64,000 nt of DNA, from positions 124,001-188,000 of the forward strand of contig JARFTZ010000048.1 in assembly GCA_029289235.1 (NCBI GenBank), written 5' to 3'. Below are positions 51,655 to 59,613 of this stretch, one piece after another. This stretch comes from Gammaproteobacteria bacterium (GTDB lineage: Bacteria > Pseudomonadota > Gammaproteobacteria > Burkholderiales > Rhodocyclaceae). Position 1 is the first letter of the stretch, and the number at the start of each line of letters is the position of its first letter. Made by a program: the position numbers and the translations under genes. The notes beneath the pieces are model-generated. The model was not told where the DNA came from and did not search any database. It was given only the letters and a program-made list of their open reading frames with translations.

Positions 51655-52599
51655 TTAGCGTGGCAGGATGGTGCGGAGATAGTCGCGGTTCATCGCACAG
51701 ACGGTGAGGCTGTCGCCACCGTAGTGTTCGCACAGGAAGGCGCTCTTGTAGCCATGGGCGAGGGCCTTCTGGATCGCGACGCGGTAGTTGATGATGCCCA
51801 GCGCGAGCGAGGTCGGATAGGAACAGATCAGGTTTTGCGCCGGATCCTCGATGCGCATGTAGTTCTTGACGTGCCAGTACTTGGCGTAGGGCACGAGCTT
51901 GTCGATCATCGACGCCCAGTGCTCGACCGGCCGGTGGAGGCGGACGAGGTTGCCGATGTCGGCGTTGATGCCGACCGCCGGCACGTCGACGTCGTTGACG
52001 AACTTCACGGCGCCGTCGGCGGTGCCGATGTAGGTGTCTTCGTACATTTCCAGGGAGACTTCGATACCCAGCTCCTGGGCGTGCTTGCCGAGTTCGCGGA
52101 TGCGGCTGACGGCCTTCTGGTAGGTCGCCGGATCATCCGGGTTCTTGACGCCATCGGCTGTCCAGAACCAGAGGTGCCTCTTCTGTTCTTCGGTGAATTC
52201 GCCGAACAGCCCGAAGGAGACAGCCTTGGCGCCGATTTCGGCGGCAGCGTCGATCACACGGTGGTTGTAGGCAAGGTAGGCGTCAGCATTGACCGGATCG
52301 ATGACGCTGGCCTTGCGCGTCGTCGAGATCGCCGGGATGGTCAGCCCGACCGTCTTGACGACGTACATGAAGTCGCGCAGGCGGCTCGGGGAGAGGTCGG
52401 CCACGCGGACCCAGCTGTCGCTCGGATCGAATTCGGTGAACCCCGCGTCGACCACCTGCTCCAGCGTCGCGGCCCAATGATCGGCCGGCTGGTCCTGCAC
52501 CAGGCTGCCGTCCGGCAACACGCCGGAGAAGCCGTTCATCGCCGCCGCGATCGGCCAGTTGTCTGCGGATAGTCTGTTAGTCATTTCTCGTTGAGTCAT
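51655..52599 (-). CDS. Xylose isomerase-like TIM barrel protein
   Basis: 314 residues if ATG 52599 is used; ATG 52584 five codons downstream is also possible, as neither has a clear ribosome site. Family features of AP_endonuc_2/xylose-isomerase-like proteins include IPAISTTRKASVIDP, EVSLEMYEDTYIGTADGA, VGINADIGNLVRLHRP and KYWHVKNYM, with acidic and His residues positioned for a metal site. Such proteins epimerise or isomerise sugars, sugar phosphates or hydroxy acids. In the erythrulose kinase pathways I recall, a similar protein isomerises the sugar phosphate made by the DhaK-family kinase. Confidence 0.82.
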   Translation of the reverse strand: MTQREMTNRLSADNWPIAAAMNGFSGVLPDGSLVQDQPADHWAATLEQVVDAGFTEFDPSDSWVRVADLSPSRLRDFMYVVKTVGLTIPAISTTRKASVIDPVNADAYLAYNHRVIDAAAEIGAKAVSFGLFGEFTEEQKRHLWFWTADGVKNPDDPATYQKAVSRIRELGKHAQELGIEVSLEMYEDTYIGTADGAVKFVNDVDVPAVGINADIGNLVRLHRPVEHWASMIDKLVPYAKYWHVKNYMRIEDPAQNLICSYPTSLALGIINYRVAIQKALAHGYKSAFLCEHYGGDSLTVCAMNRDYLRTILPR

Positions 52600-52632
52600 T
52601 TTAAGAATTTGAATTGTCGAAAAAGAAACGTT

Positions 52633-53694
52633 CTAACGGCTTAAACTTGAGATAGGCTCTAAGAGGATCTTTGTTCCTAATCCTTTTTCAAAGTTATTAA
52701 ATCCTTCTTTCCAACGGTCAAGTGGAAGGACTTCAGAAACAAGAGGCAAGATCTGAATTCGTTTATTTTTAAGAAGCTTTATTGCCAAATTCCAGTTAAG
52801 CCAATTCTGACCCAGTGAGCCAGTTACCTTTGCCTCCTTATATGCTATTTGCTCGAAGTCAATGTCAATAGGTTTTCCGAAGAGACCGACCTGTGTGTAT
52901 TGCCCCCCTCTGCGCAATAGTTGCAGCCCCTGTCTTGCGGCGGCGGGAGCCCCTGAGCATTCGAAAACGATATCTACTCCACTACCGTTGGTGAAATCGG
53001 AAATGTATCTATTGACATCTGCCGTCTCTAGGTTGAGCGTATGGTGTATCCCTAAGGACAAAGCTAGTTCTAACCTTTGTTGGTCTTTATTCGTTCCGAT
53101 TAGAATTACCCTTCCTCCACAGAGTTGCGCTAATTGAGCCGTTAGTTGCCCAATTAGCCCAGGCCCCATTACAACGACAGTGTCCTCCGGCTTGACTCTG
53201 GTAAGCTCGATTGTTGCCTCAATTGCACAACACAAAGGTTCTAAAACAGCGCCTTCGTGAAAACTTACGTTATCTGGAAGTATTTGAACATTAGCCTCAG
53301 GAATTACGATGTAGTTTGCAAAAGCCCCGTCATACCAGTAGCCAATCAATTTTTTGTGCTGGCAAATATTGGTTTTCCCTGATTTACAATTGATGCAAAT
53401 TCCACAGGTTTTAAAAGATGTGATTGCCGAAACACGATCCCCCACCTTAACGTTCTCAACCCCTTCTCCAATCTTTGAGACCACCCCCGAAAACTCATGT
53501 CCTGTTATTACTGGCGGTTTCATCGCAAGTGCGATATCTGAGTGGTAAATATGCAAGTCGGATCCACATATTCCTGTTGCTGCAATGGCAATTTGCACCT
53601 CTCCAGCTTTGGGCTCTGGAACCGGGAGCTCCTGAAGCTCCATATTTCCCTCGCCACTCGAGGTTTTCACTAGTCCAATCATTTTTTCGTTCAT
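52633..53694 (-). CDS. Zinc-dependent medium-chain alcohol/polyol dehydrogenase
   Basis: 353 residues from ATG 53694, which has GGAAG 8 bases upstream; the first in-frame ATG further up is not preferred. The catalytic zinc ligands lie in TGICGSDLHIYHSD and TGHEFSGVV, and the four structural zinc cysteines in CGICINCKSGKTNIC. The NAD(P)-binding segment VVVMGPGLIGQLTAQLA follows. Sorbitol/threonine dehydrogenase-like in layout. The gene is strikingly AT-rich (about 32-40% GC in lines counted by hand) beside GC-rich neighbours, so recent acquisition is likely. It may oxidise a polyol to the ketose used by the kinase. Confidence 0.88.
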   Translation of the reverse strand: MNEKMIGLVKTSSGEGNMELQELPVPEPKAGEVQIAIAATGICGSDLHIYHSDIALAMKPPVITGHEFSGVVSKIGEGVENVKVGDRVSAITSFKTCGICINCKSGKTNICQHKKLIGYWYDGAFANYIVIPEANVQILPDNVSFHEGAVLEPLCCAIEATIELTRVKPEDTVVVMGPGLIGQLTAQLAQLCGGRVILIGTNKDQQRLELALSLGIHHTLNLETADVNRYISDFTNGSGVDIVFECSGAPAAARQGLQLLRRGGQYTQVGLFGKPIDIDFEQIAYKEAKVTGSLGQNWLNWNLAIKLLKNKRIQILPLVSEVLPLDRWKEGFNNFEKGLGTKILLEPISSLSR

Positions 53695-53873
53695 TTCGTG
53701 TCTTCCTATGGTAGAAACTGCACAAAGCATGTGGATGAAAGAGTTTGGTGTTAATCGTAGTAATTAATTTGCCTAGCCAGCTGTTGCGAGATGCCAGCTA
53801 CGCCAATACAAATTTTTAAAAAGAGTCATAGAGATTCGGATCCGTTAATTGCAGATACCTTTGAGGGAAAAAA
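53695..53873. other. AT-rich intergenic stretch between dctM and the dehydrogenase
   Basis: 179 bases, AT-rich like the dehydrogenase gene, with no gene seen. It could carry a separate promoter for the dehydrogenase, or mark a junction of an acquired segment. No direct repeats at its ends were recognised. Confidence 0.5.
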
Positions 53874-55151
53874 TCAAAGATTTGGCAACCAGGTGGTGAC
53901 GGCCGGCACGAAGGTCACCAGAAGGAGCGCGACAAGCAAGGCGGCATAAAGCGGCAAGCTCTCGCGGACGAATTCGCCGACCTTGGTACCCGTGATCGCG
54001 TTGGCGATGAACATCACCGTGCCCATCGGCGGGGTCAGGCAACCGATCGCCAGGTTCAGGATCATGATGATGCCGAACTGGATCGGGTCGATGCCGAGCA
54101 GTTTCACCGTCGGCATCAGCAGCGGCACCAGCACGATGATCGCCGCGTTGCCCTCGATGAACATGCCGAGGATCAGCAGCAGGATGTTCAGCGCGATCAG
54201 GAAGGTCACCGGACTCGCAGAGAAGCTGGTGATGAAGCGGGCCACATCCTGCGCCACCTGTTCCCAGGTCAGTATCCAGGCGAACGCCGAGCAGGCCATG
54301 ATGATCAGCATCACACCGGCGGTCGACCGTGCCGTCTCGAGCAAGGCGAGCTTGATGTGCTCGAACTTCATTTCCTTGTACACCAGCGAACCGATGATGA
54401 TCACGTAGAGCACGGCGACGGCGCCGGCCTCGGTCGGCGTGAACACGCCAATGCGAATGCCGCCGACAATGACCAGGATCAGCACCAGCGCCCCGGAGGC
54501 TTCCTTGAGCGCATCCCACAATTCGCCCAGGCGCGGCCCGTGATCACGCACCGGCTTGTAGCCGCGCACGCCGGCGACGATGCGGATCGCCACCATCAGC
54601 AGAAAGGCACAGAGCAACCCGGGAACCACGCCGGCCATGAACATCTTGCCGATCGACACGTCGGCGACGTAGCCGTAGATGATCAGCGCGATGCCCGGCG
54701 GGATGATCGGGGTGATCAGCGAACCCGCTGCGGTCACCGCGGAGGAAAACGCCTTGTTGTAGCCGAGCTTGGTCATCTCCGGCACCAGCATCTTGCACAG
54801 CATCGCGCAGTCCGCCAGGTTGGACGCCGACATGCCGCCCATCAGCGTGGACAGCAGCACGTTGGCCTGCGCCAGACCACCCTTGAAGTGCCCGGTCAGC
54901 ACCTCGGCAAGCTTGAGCATGCGCCGGGTGATGCCCGTGTAGTTGAGCAGGTTGCCGAGGAAGATGAAGAACGGAATCGCCAGCAGCGTCACGTTCTCGC
55001 CGGCGCCGATGATGCGCTGCGCGGCGATGATCGGCGACGCGTCGCCGGCAAGGAAAAAATAGGCCAGAACCGCCCCGATGACGGCAATGAACACCGGCAG
55101 GTTGATGGCAAACCCGACCAGCAGTAACAAGCATGCAATACCCACGGCCAT
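53874..55151 (-). CDS. dctM: TRAP transporter large permease DctM
   Basis: 425 residues with about 11-12 hydrophobic helices (IACLLLLVGFAINLPVFIAV at the start). TRAP large-subunit motifs include LLAIPFFIFLGNLLNYTGIT, SAVTAAGSLITPIIPPGIAL (near residue 145) and ILNLAIGCLTPPMGTVMFIA. It is the channel-forming subunit of a sodium-coupled periplasmic-binding-protein-dependent importer. dctQ ends one base before it begins. Confidence 0.95.
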   Translation of the reverse strand: MAVGIACLLLLVGFAINLPVFIAVIGAVLAYFFLAGDASPIIAAQRIIGAGENVTLLAIPFFIFLGNLLNYTGITRRMLKLAEVLTGHFKGGLAQANVLLSTLMGGMSASNLADCAMLCKMLVPEMTKLGYNKAFSSAVTAAGSLITPIIPPGIALIIYGYVADVSIGKMFMAGVVPGLLCAFLLMVAIRIVAGVRGYKPVRDHGPRLGELWDALKEASGALVLILVIVGGIRIGVFTPTEAGAVAVLYVIIIGSLVYKEMKFEHIKLALLETARSTAGVMLIIMACSAFAWILTWEQVAQDVARFITSFSASPVTFLIALNILLLILGMFIEGNAAIIVLVPLLMPTVKLLGIDPIQFGIIMILNLAIGCLTPPMGTVMFIANAITGTKVGEFVRESLPLYAALLVALLLVTFVPAVTTWLPNL

Positions 55152-55152
55152 G

Positions 55153-55620
55153 TCAGTTGTCTCCCCTGGCAGTTTTCTTGATGTCGCCGATCAGGTGCAG
55201 GAGCAGATAAAAGGCCATCCAGAAGGCACCGACCGGCACGGCCAGGTCGATGTAGGTGTATTTGAAGCCGAGAATCGGCGTGATCTTGTCGCCGGCGGCC
55301 ATCGACAGTTCGAGGCCGAGCCAGCCGAACGTGGCGAGCACGACGATGCCGACGACATCGTTGAAATAGCCGATATAGCGTTGCAGCGGTTTCGGCAGAT
55401 TGACCACCAGCGCGTCGATGCTGACATGCCCGCGCCCCTTCATCGCCGACGCGGCGCCGAACATGATGGCCCAGAGATAGAGGGCGATGAGCACTTCCTC
55501 GATCCACTGCAGCGGATCGTTGAGGATGTAGCGCATGAACACGGCCAGAATGGTGATCACGACGATGGCGACCGTAAACAGCTTGGCCAGCCAGTCGTCG
55601 AGATTTTTCAGAAATCCCAT
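55153..55620 (-). CDS. dctQ: TRAP transporter small permease DctQ
   Basis: 155 residues with four hydrophobic helices (LFTVAIVVITILAVFMRYIL, ALYLWAIMFGAASAMKGRGH, IGIVVLATFGWLGLELSMAA, VPVGAFWMAFYLLLHLIGDI). RYILNDPLQWIEEVLIALYL is the DctQ signature. It pairs with DctM. The genes are separated from dctP by about 290 bases of repeat DNA. Confidence 0.93.
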   Translation of the reverse strand: MGFLKNLDDWLAKLFTVAIVVITILAVFMRYILNDPLQWIEEVLIALYLWAIMFGAASAMKGRGHVSIDALVVNLPKPLQRYIGYFNDVVGIVVLATFGWLGLELSMAAGDKITPILGFKYTYIDLAVPVGAFWMAFYLLLHLIGDIKKTARGDN

Positions 55621-55712
55621 GAGGACACCTTTTGATAATGAATTTCCAGCTGAATTTCCAGCCCCTCAGGGGCCGACAGACAATCACAGGCGATCGGGAA
55701 CGCCTCCAAAAT

Positions 55713-55900
55713 CCACCGCAAAGACGCAAAGGTTGCGCAAAGGAAGGAAGGGGGGCTGATCACGGAAGTACCGAAGACTCCGTCACCCCGGCGAAGGCCG
55801 GGGTCCAGTTCGTTGCATTTTCTGGATTCCGGCCTTCGCCGGAATGACGAATCTTCAATAAATCAGCGCTCCCTTTGCGCCTTCGCGCCTTTGCGGTGGG
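55713..55900. repeat. Third repeat type (CCACCGCAAAGACGC ...) enclosing palindromic repeat copy 4
   Basis: Left arm CCACCGCAAAGACGCAAAGG starts at 55713. Its inverted partner CCTTTGCGCCTTCGCGCCTT ... GGTGGG lies at 55870-55900. Between the arms, 55781-55849 is a full copy of the CGTCACCCCGG palindrome plus the AATCTTCAATAAATCAGC tail. Located between dctQ and dctP; no gene here. Confidence 0.88.
55781..55849. repeat. Palindromic repeat copy 4
   Basis: 69 bases, left arm CGTCACCCCGGCGAAGGCCG and right arm CCGGCCTTCGCCGGAATGAC, followed by an AATCTTCAATAAATCAGC tail shared with copies 6 and 7. Confidence 0.9.
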
Positions 55901-55911
55901 TATATTCCCGC

Positions 55912-56901
55912 TTACTTCAGGTACGACTGGACCTTGTCATACAGACCCGGCGTCCATTCCGGGAAGTGCGTATAGGTCGGCTTGGCGGCCTCGCGGAACA
56001 GCTTGCGATCGACTTCGATCACCGTCACGCCTTCCTTCTTCATCTTTTCGATGGTCTCCTTCTCGGCGACCTGGATGATGTTGGTCATGAAATTGCCGGC
56101 TTCGTCGGCCGATTCGGTCAGCGCCTTCTGGATGTCAGCCGGCAGCTTCTTGAAGTACGACTCGCTGGTCACCCACTGGCTGACGTTGTCGAGGTGGCCG
56201 GAGAGGATCAGGTACTTGGCCGGCTCATGGTGCTTCTGGCCGTACAGCACCGGGATCGGGTTCTCGGCACCGTCGATCACGCCGGTGGTCAGCGCCGGAT
56301 AGACTTCGCCCAGAGGCATCGGCGTCGGGGTGGCACCCATCGTCTTCATCGCGTCGATCTGGATGCGGTTGTTCGGCACGCGAATCTTCAGACCCTTCAG
56401 GTCTTCAGGCGTCTTCACCGGCTTCTTGGTAACCATGTGACGGGTGCCGTACAGCCAGTTCGAAGTCAGGATGCGGAAGCCCTTGGCCGCCAGCTTGTCG
56501 TTCATTTCCGCGAACCACGGCGTCTTGGCCAGCTTGAAGATGTCCTTGTAGTCGTTGCCCAGGTACGGCCCCATCAGGATGCCGAAATCGGGAACGTAGT
56601 CGGCGAAGAAGCCGCCGTCGGCGATGGTGATGATCGCGCTGCCAAGCTTCATCTGCTCCATCACGTCCTTCTTCGAGCCAAGCTGCGAGCTCGGATACAG
56701 CTTCAGTTCCCCCTTGCCGCCGGTCTTCTGCGCGAACAGCTTGGCCCACTCGTTGACCGCCTTGTCGATCGGCTCGCCCGGGTTATTCTCGTACGCGATC
56801 TTGATCGAATACTGGGCGGAAATCGCATTGCCCATGCCAAAGCACAAAGCGACGCCGAGCAGCATGCCCAGCAGTTTCTTGTTGGCGCGAATGACGTTCA
56901 T
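55912..56901 (-). CDS. dctP: TRAP transporter substrate-binding protein DctP
   Basis: 329 residues with a signal peptide (LLGMLLGVALCFGMGNAISA) and the DctP fold: IKIAYENNPGEPIDKAVNEW, the conserved TMGATPTPMPLGEVYPALTT region with the family Arg nearby (PEDLKGLKIRVPNN), and GVIDGAENPIPVLYGQ. It captures the substrate in the periplasm for DctQM. A GAGGAGG ribosome site precedes ATG 56901. A sigma-54 promoter lies upstream. Substrate not readable; a sugar acid, polyol or ketose is suggested by the neighbouring enzymes. Confidence 0.93.
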   Translation of the reverse strand: MNVIRANKKLLGMLLGVALCFGMGNAISAQYSIKIAYENNPGEPIDKAVNEWAKLFAQKTGGKGELKLYPSSQLGSKKDVMEQMKLGSAIITIADGGFFADYVPDFGILMGPYLGNDYKDIFKLAKTPWFAEMNDKLAAKGFRILTSNWLYGTRHMVTKKPVKTPEDLKGLKIRVPNNRIQIDAMKTMGATPTPMPLGEVYPALTTGVIDGAENPIPVLYGQKHHEPAKYLILSGHLDNVSQWVTSESYFKKLPADIQKALTESADEAGNFMTNIIQVAEKETIEKMKKEGVTVIEVDRKLFREAAKPTYTHFPEWTPGLYDKVQSYLK

Positions 56902-56982
56902 GAGTCCTCCTCATTGGTATTGGTTGAAATGACGTGCCAAACGTGATCGCAAACGTGACCGTGTTTGCACCAGGGGTATTTA

Positions 56983-56998
56983 GCAATACGCGTGCCAT
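56983..56998 (-). promoter_or_regulatory. Sigma-54 (-24/-12) promoter of dctP operon
   Basis: On the minus strand the sequence is TGGCACGCGTATTGCT: TGGCAC, five bases, TTGCT, an exact fit to the RpoN consensus. It implies a transcript start near 56972, giving a leader of about 70 bases before dctP. It needs an activator with a GAFTGA loop, which the divergent gene supplies. Confidence 0.92.
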
Positions 56999-57037
56999 TT
57001 GCAACTCATTGATTTTTATATACCGCTTCGTCTGCTT

Positions 57038-57076
57038 ATTTCATTTCTGAAACACATGAAATTGCACTAATGAAAC
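57038..57076. promoter_or_regulatory. Candidate upstream activator sites for the sigma-54 regulator
   Basis: ATTTCAT (57038-57044) and ATGAAAT (57056-57062) are exact inverted repeats with the small palindrome TTTCTGAAA between, and a further AATGAAAC half-site at 57069-57076. They lie about 40-80 bases behind the -24 box, a normal place for binding of a bacterial enhancer-binding protein. Inference from position and symmetry. Confidence 0.6.
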
Positions 57077-57117
57077 AAAGCAGGCATCATCGCCCCTTGA
57101 GGAAAGGCTGAAACATT

Positions 57118-57186
57118 CGTCACCCCGGCGAAGGCCGGGGTCCAGTTTGTTGCATTTTCTGGATTCCGGCTTTCGCCGGAATGACG
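57118..57186. repeat. Palindromic repeat copy 5
   Basis: 69 bases between the activator sites and the regulator gene, left arm CGTCACCCCGGCGAAGGCCG, right arm CCGGCTTTCGCCGGAATGAC. It may separate the regulator's own promoter from the shared control region. Confidence 0.9.
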
Positions 57187-57232
57187 AATTCCCTCTCCCT
57201 GACGCATATCACCCACACAAGAAGATCACGCC

Positions 57233-59095
57233 ATGCAATCCATCCTGCTGCTCAGCCCGATGCAGAGCATCTCGAACACCGCCCCGGACGTTGCCCGCGA
57301 GCTGGGCATCCGCATCGAGATCAGGGACTCCGACGACGCCAGCGTGGTACGTCATATTGGCGAATACCCGGAGGCCGAGGTTGTCGTCACCCGCGGCGGT
57401 TTCGCCGAGCTGGCGAAGCGCGTGCCCGGCATCACCGTCGTCGAGATCGCCATGTCGCTCAACGAGCTGCTCAGCAACCTGAGCACGCTGACCGGCAAAG
57501 GCTTCAGCCGCATCGGCATCGTCAGCCACCCCAACCTGTTCAGCGGCGCGGCCGGCAACTTCAACATCCTCGACGCGCAGGTCAGCATCCGTCCGCAGGA
57601 AAGCGAAGAAGCCATCGCGGCGATGGTCCGGCAGATGGCCGAAGAAGGCTTCCAGGCGTTCCTCGGTTGCCGCGTCGCCTTCAACACCGCGCGCGAACTG
57701 GGGCTTGAAGCCGTGTTCCTGGAAAGCGGCAAGACCTCGCTGCGCGCCGCGCTGCGCGAGGCCATGCGCATCATCAAGGCCAAGGAACAGGAGAAGCTGC
57801 AGGCCGCGCAGCTGGCGGCGATCATCGACAACATCGACGAGGCGGTGATCGCCTTCACCCCCGAGCACGAAGTCAACTTCTTCAACCGCCACGCGCGCCG
57901 CCTCTGCGCGGTCAGCCCGGCCAGCCCGCCCGATTTCGAACACGCCCTGTCAGTACTCGATTCCGGCGAAAAGGAACTCGTCACCTCGATCAACGGCAAC
58001 AACGTCATCGCCCGCAGCATCCCGCTGGAGTTCGACAACGCCGTGCGCGGCAAGGTCATCACCCTGCACGAGGTCACCCGCATCCAGGCCTCCGAATCGA
58101 AGATCCGCTCGTCGTTCCACAAGAAGGGCCTGTATGCCCGCTACCACTTCAGCGACGTGATCGGCGAGTCCGAAGCGATCCGCCAGCTCACCGCCCGCGC
58201 CAAGACCTACGCCGGGCACGACTCGAACCTGCTGATCTACGGCGAGACCGGGACCGGCAAGGAAGTCTTCGCGCAGAGCATCCACAACCACAGCCGGCGC
58301 AAGCAGGGACCGTTCGTCTCGGTCAACGTCGCCTCGATTCCGCCGAGCCTGCTGGAAAGCGAACTGTTCGGTTACGTCGACGGCGCCTTCACCGGCGCGC
58401 GAAAGGGAGGGAAACCCGGGCTGTTCGAACTCGCGCACGAAGGCACGCTGTTTCTCGACGAAATCGGCGAGCTCGCCCCGGAAATCCAGAGCCGCCTGCT
58501 GCGCGTCCTGCAGGAACGCGAAATCATGCGCATCGGCGACGACAAGATCATCCCGGTCGACGTGCGCATCATCTCCGCCACCAACCGCGACCTGTTCCAG
58601 CAGACGCAGACCGGCGCCTTCCGCCAGGACCTCTACTACCGCCTGCACGTCGTCGGACTGCGCCTGCCGCCGCTGCGCGCGCGCGCCGAAGACATCCCGG
58701 CGATCTTCGAACACTACCTGCGCCGCTTCGCCAGCCAGGCCGGGCGCGATGCCCGCCTGACCGACCCGGCAAGAGATGTGCTGCAGACCTACGCCTGGCC
58801 CGGCAACATCCGCCAGCTGCGCAACGTCGCCGAAGTCGTGGCCTACGGCGACGACGAAGTGATCGACGCCCGCCACATCCATGAAGTGCTGGGCGACCAG
58901 GAGCGCGCCTCGTCGCGGACCGACTTCATCACCATCCCCGAATGCGCCTCCCTCAAGCAGATGGAATCGGAGATTCTCCGCAACCTGCTGGCCAAGTACC
59001 CTGCCGACGAAGTCTGCACGCGCCTCGGCATCAGCCGCGTCACGCTATGGCGGAAGATGAAGAATCTGGAGATTTCATCCGCCAGCGGGCTGTAA
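57233..59095 (+). CDS. PrpR_N-type sigma-54-dependent activator
   Basis: 620 residues. The N-terminal ~200 residues are a PrpR_N-type sensing domain (NTAPDVARELGIRIEIRDSD, VVVTRGGFAELAKRVPGITV). A PAS-like region follows (IIDNIDEAVIAFTPEHEVNF). The AAA+ domain has Walker A YGETGTGKEVFAQS, the sigma-54 loop GAFTGARKGGKPG and Walker B GTLFLDEIGEL. A C-terminal Fis-type helix-turn-helix (EVCTRLGISRVTLWRKM) ends the protein. It is divergent from the TRAP operon and is the evident activator of the RpoN promoter there. The effector is probably a catabolite of the imported compound, sensed by the PrpR_N domain. Confidence 0.93.
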   Translation: MQSILLLSPMQSISNTAPDVARELGIRIEIRDSDDASVVRHIGEYPEAEVVVTRGGFAELAKRVPGITVVEIAMSLNELLSNLSTLTGKGFSRIGIVSHPNLFSGAAGNFNILDAQVSIRPQESEEAIAAMVRQMAEEGFQAFLGCRVAFNTARELGLEAVFLESGKTSLRAALREAMRIIKAKEQEKLQAAQLAAIIDNIDEAVIAFTPEHEVNFFNRHARRLCAVSPASPPDFEHALSVLDSGEKELVTSINGNNVIARSIPLEFDNAVRGKVITLHEVTRIQASESKIRSSFHKKGLYARYHFSDVIGESEAIRQLTARAKTYAGHDSNLLIYGETGTGKEVFAQSIHNHSRRKQGPFVSVNVASIPPSLLESELFGYVDGAFTGARKGGKPGLFELAHEGTLFLDEIGELAPEIQSRLLRVLQEREIMRIGDDKIIPVDVRIISATNRDLFQQTQTGAFRQDLYYRLHVVGLRLPPLRARAEDIPAIFEHYLRRFASQAGRDARLTDPARDVLQTYAWPGNIRQLRNVAEVVAYGDDEVIDARHIHEVLGDQERASSRTDFITIPECASLKQMESEILRNLLAKYPADEVCTRLGISRVTLWRKMKNLEISSASGL

Positions 59096-59120
59096 ACACC
59101 TTAGGAAGTTCTGAAATATT

Positions 59121-59189
59121 CGTCACCCCGGCGAAGGCCGGGGTCTAGTTCGTTGAATTTTCTGGATTCCGGCCTTCGCCGGAATGACG
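59121..59189. repeat. Palindromic repeat copy 6
   Basis: 69 bases between the sigma-54 activator and the YbjQ-like gene (convergent), with the same flanks as copy 7: CTGAAATATT on the left and AATCTTCAATAAATCAGC on the right. Confidence 0.9.
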
Positions 59190-59214
59190 AATCTTCAATA
59201 AATCAGCACGTCCC

Positions 59215-59538
59215 TTACTCGACAACCACCGCCGTCCCGCTCGCCGAAACCATCAGCATGCCGTTCTTCTCGCCGAGCACCTCGTAGTCGATATCGATGC
59301 CGACGACGGCGTTCGCCCCCAACTCCGTCGCCTGTTCGGCCAGTTCGTCGAGCGCGTACTGCCGCGCCTTGCGCAGTTCCTTCTCGTACGAACCCGAACG
59401 CCCGCCGACCAGGTCGCGGATGCCGGCGAACATGTCCTTGAAGATATTGGCGCCGAGCACCGCCTCGCCGGCGACGATGCCGCGGTACGCCGTGATGCGC
59501 TTGCCTTCGATCGTCGGGGTTGTCGTCAGATGAACCAT
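59215..59538 (-). CDS. YbjQ/UPF0145 family protein
   Basis: 107 residues from ATG 59538 ([20 protein letters not shown]), preceded by GGAGGTTTTG; longer in-frame starts are noise. The family core is visible: [20 protein letters not shown] and [17 protein letters not shown]. These small pentameric proteins are annotated as putative heavy-metal-binding; role unclear. It is divergent from tamA with about 75 bases between. Confidence 0.92.
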   Translation of the reverse strand: MVHLTTTPTIEGKRITAYRGIVAGEAVLGANIFKDMFAGIRDLVGGRSGSYEKELRKARQYALDELAEQATELGANAVVGIDIDYEVLGEKNGMLMVSASGTAVVVE

Positions 59539-59613
59539 CAAAACCTCCATCGCAGGTGAGTTGGACACGAGGGTCAGCGTAGCACGACCGGACTCCGCGG
59601 GTAGAATGCCCCG

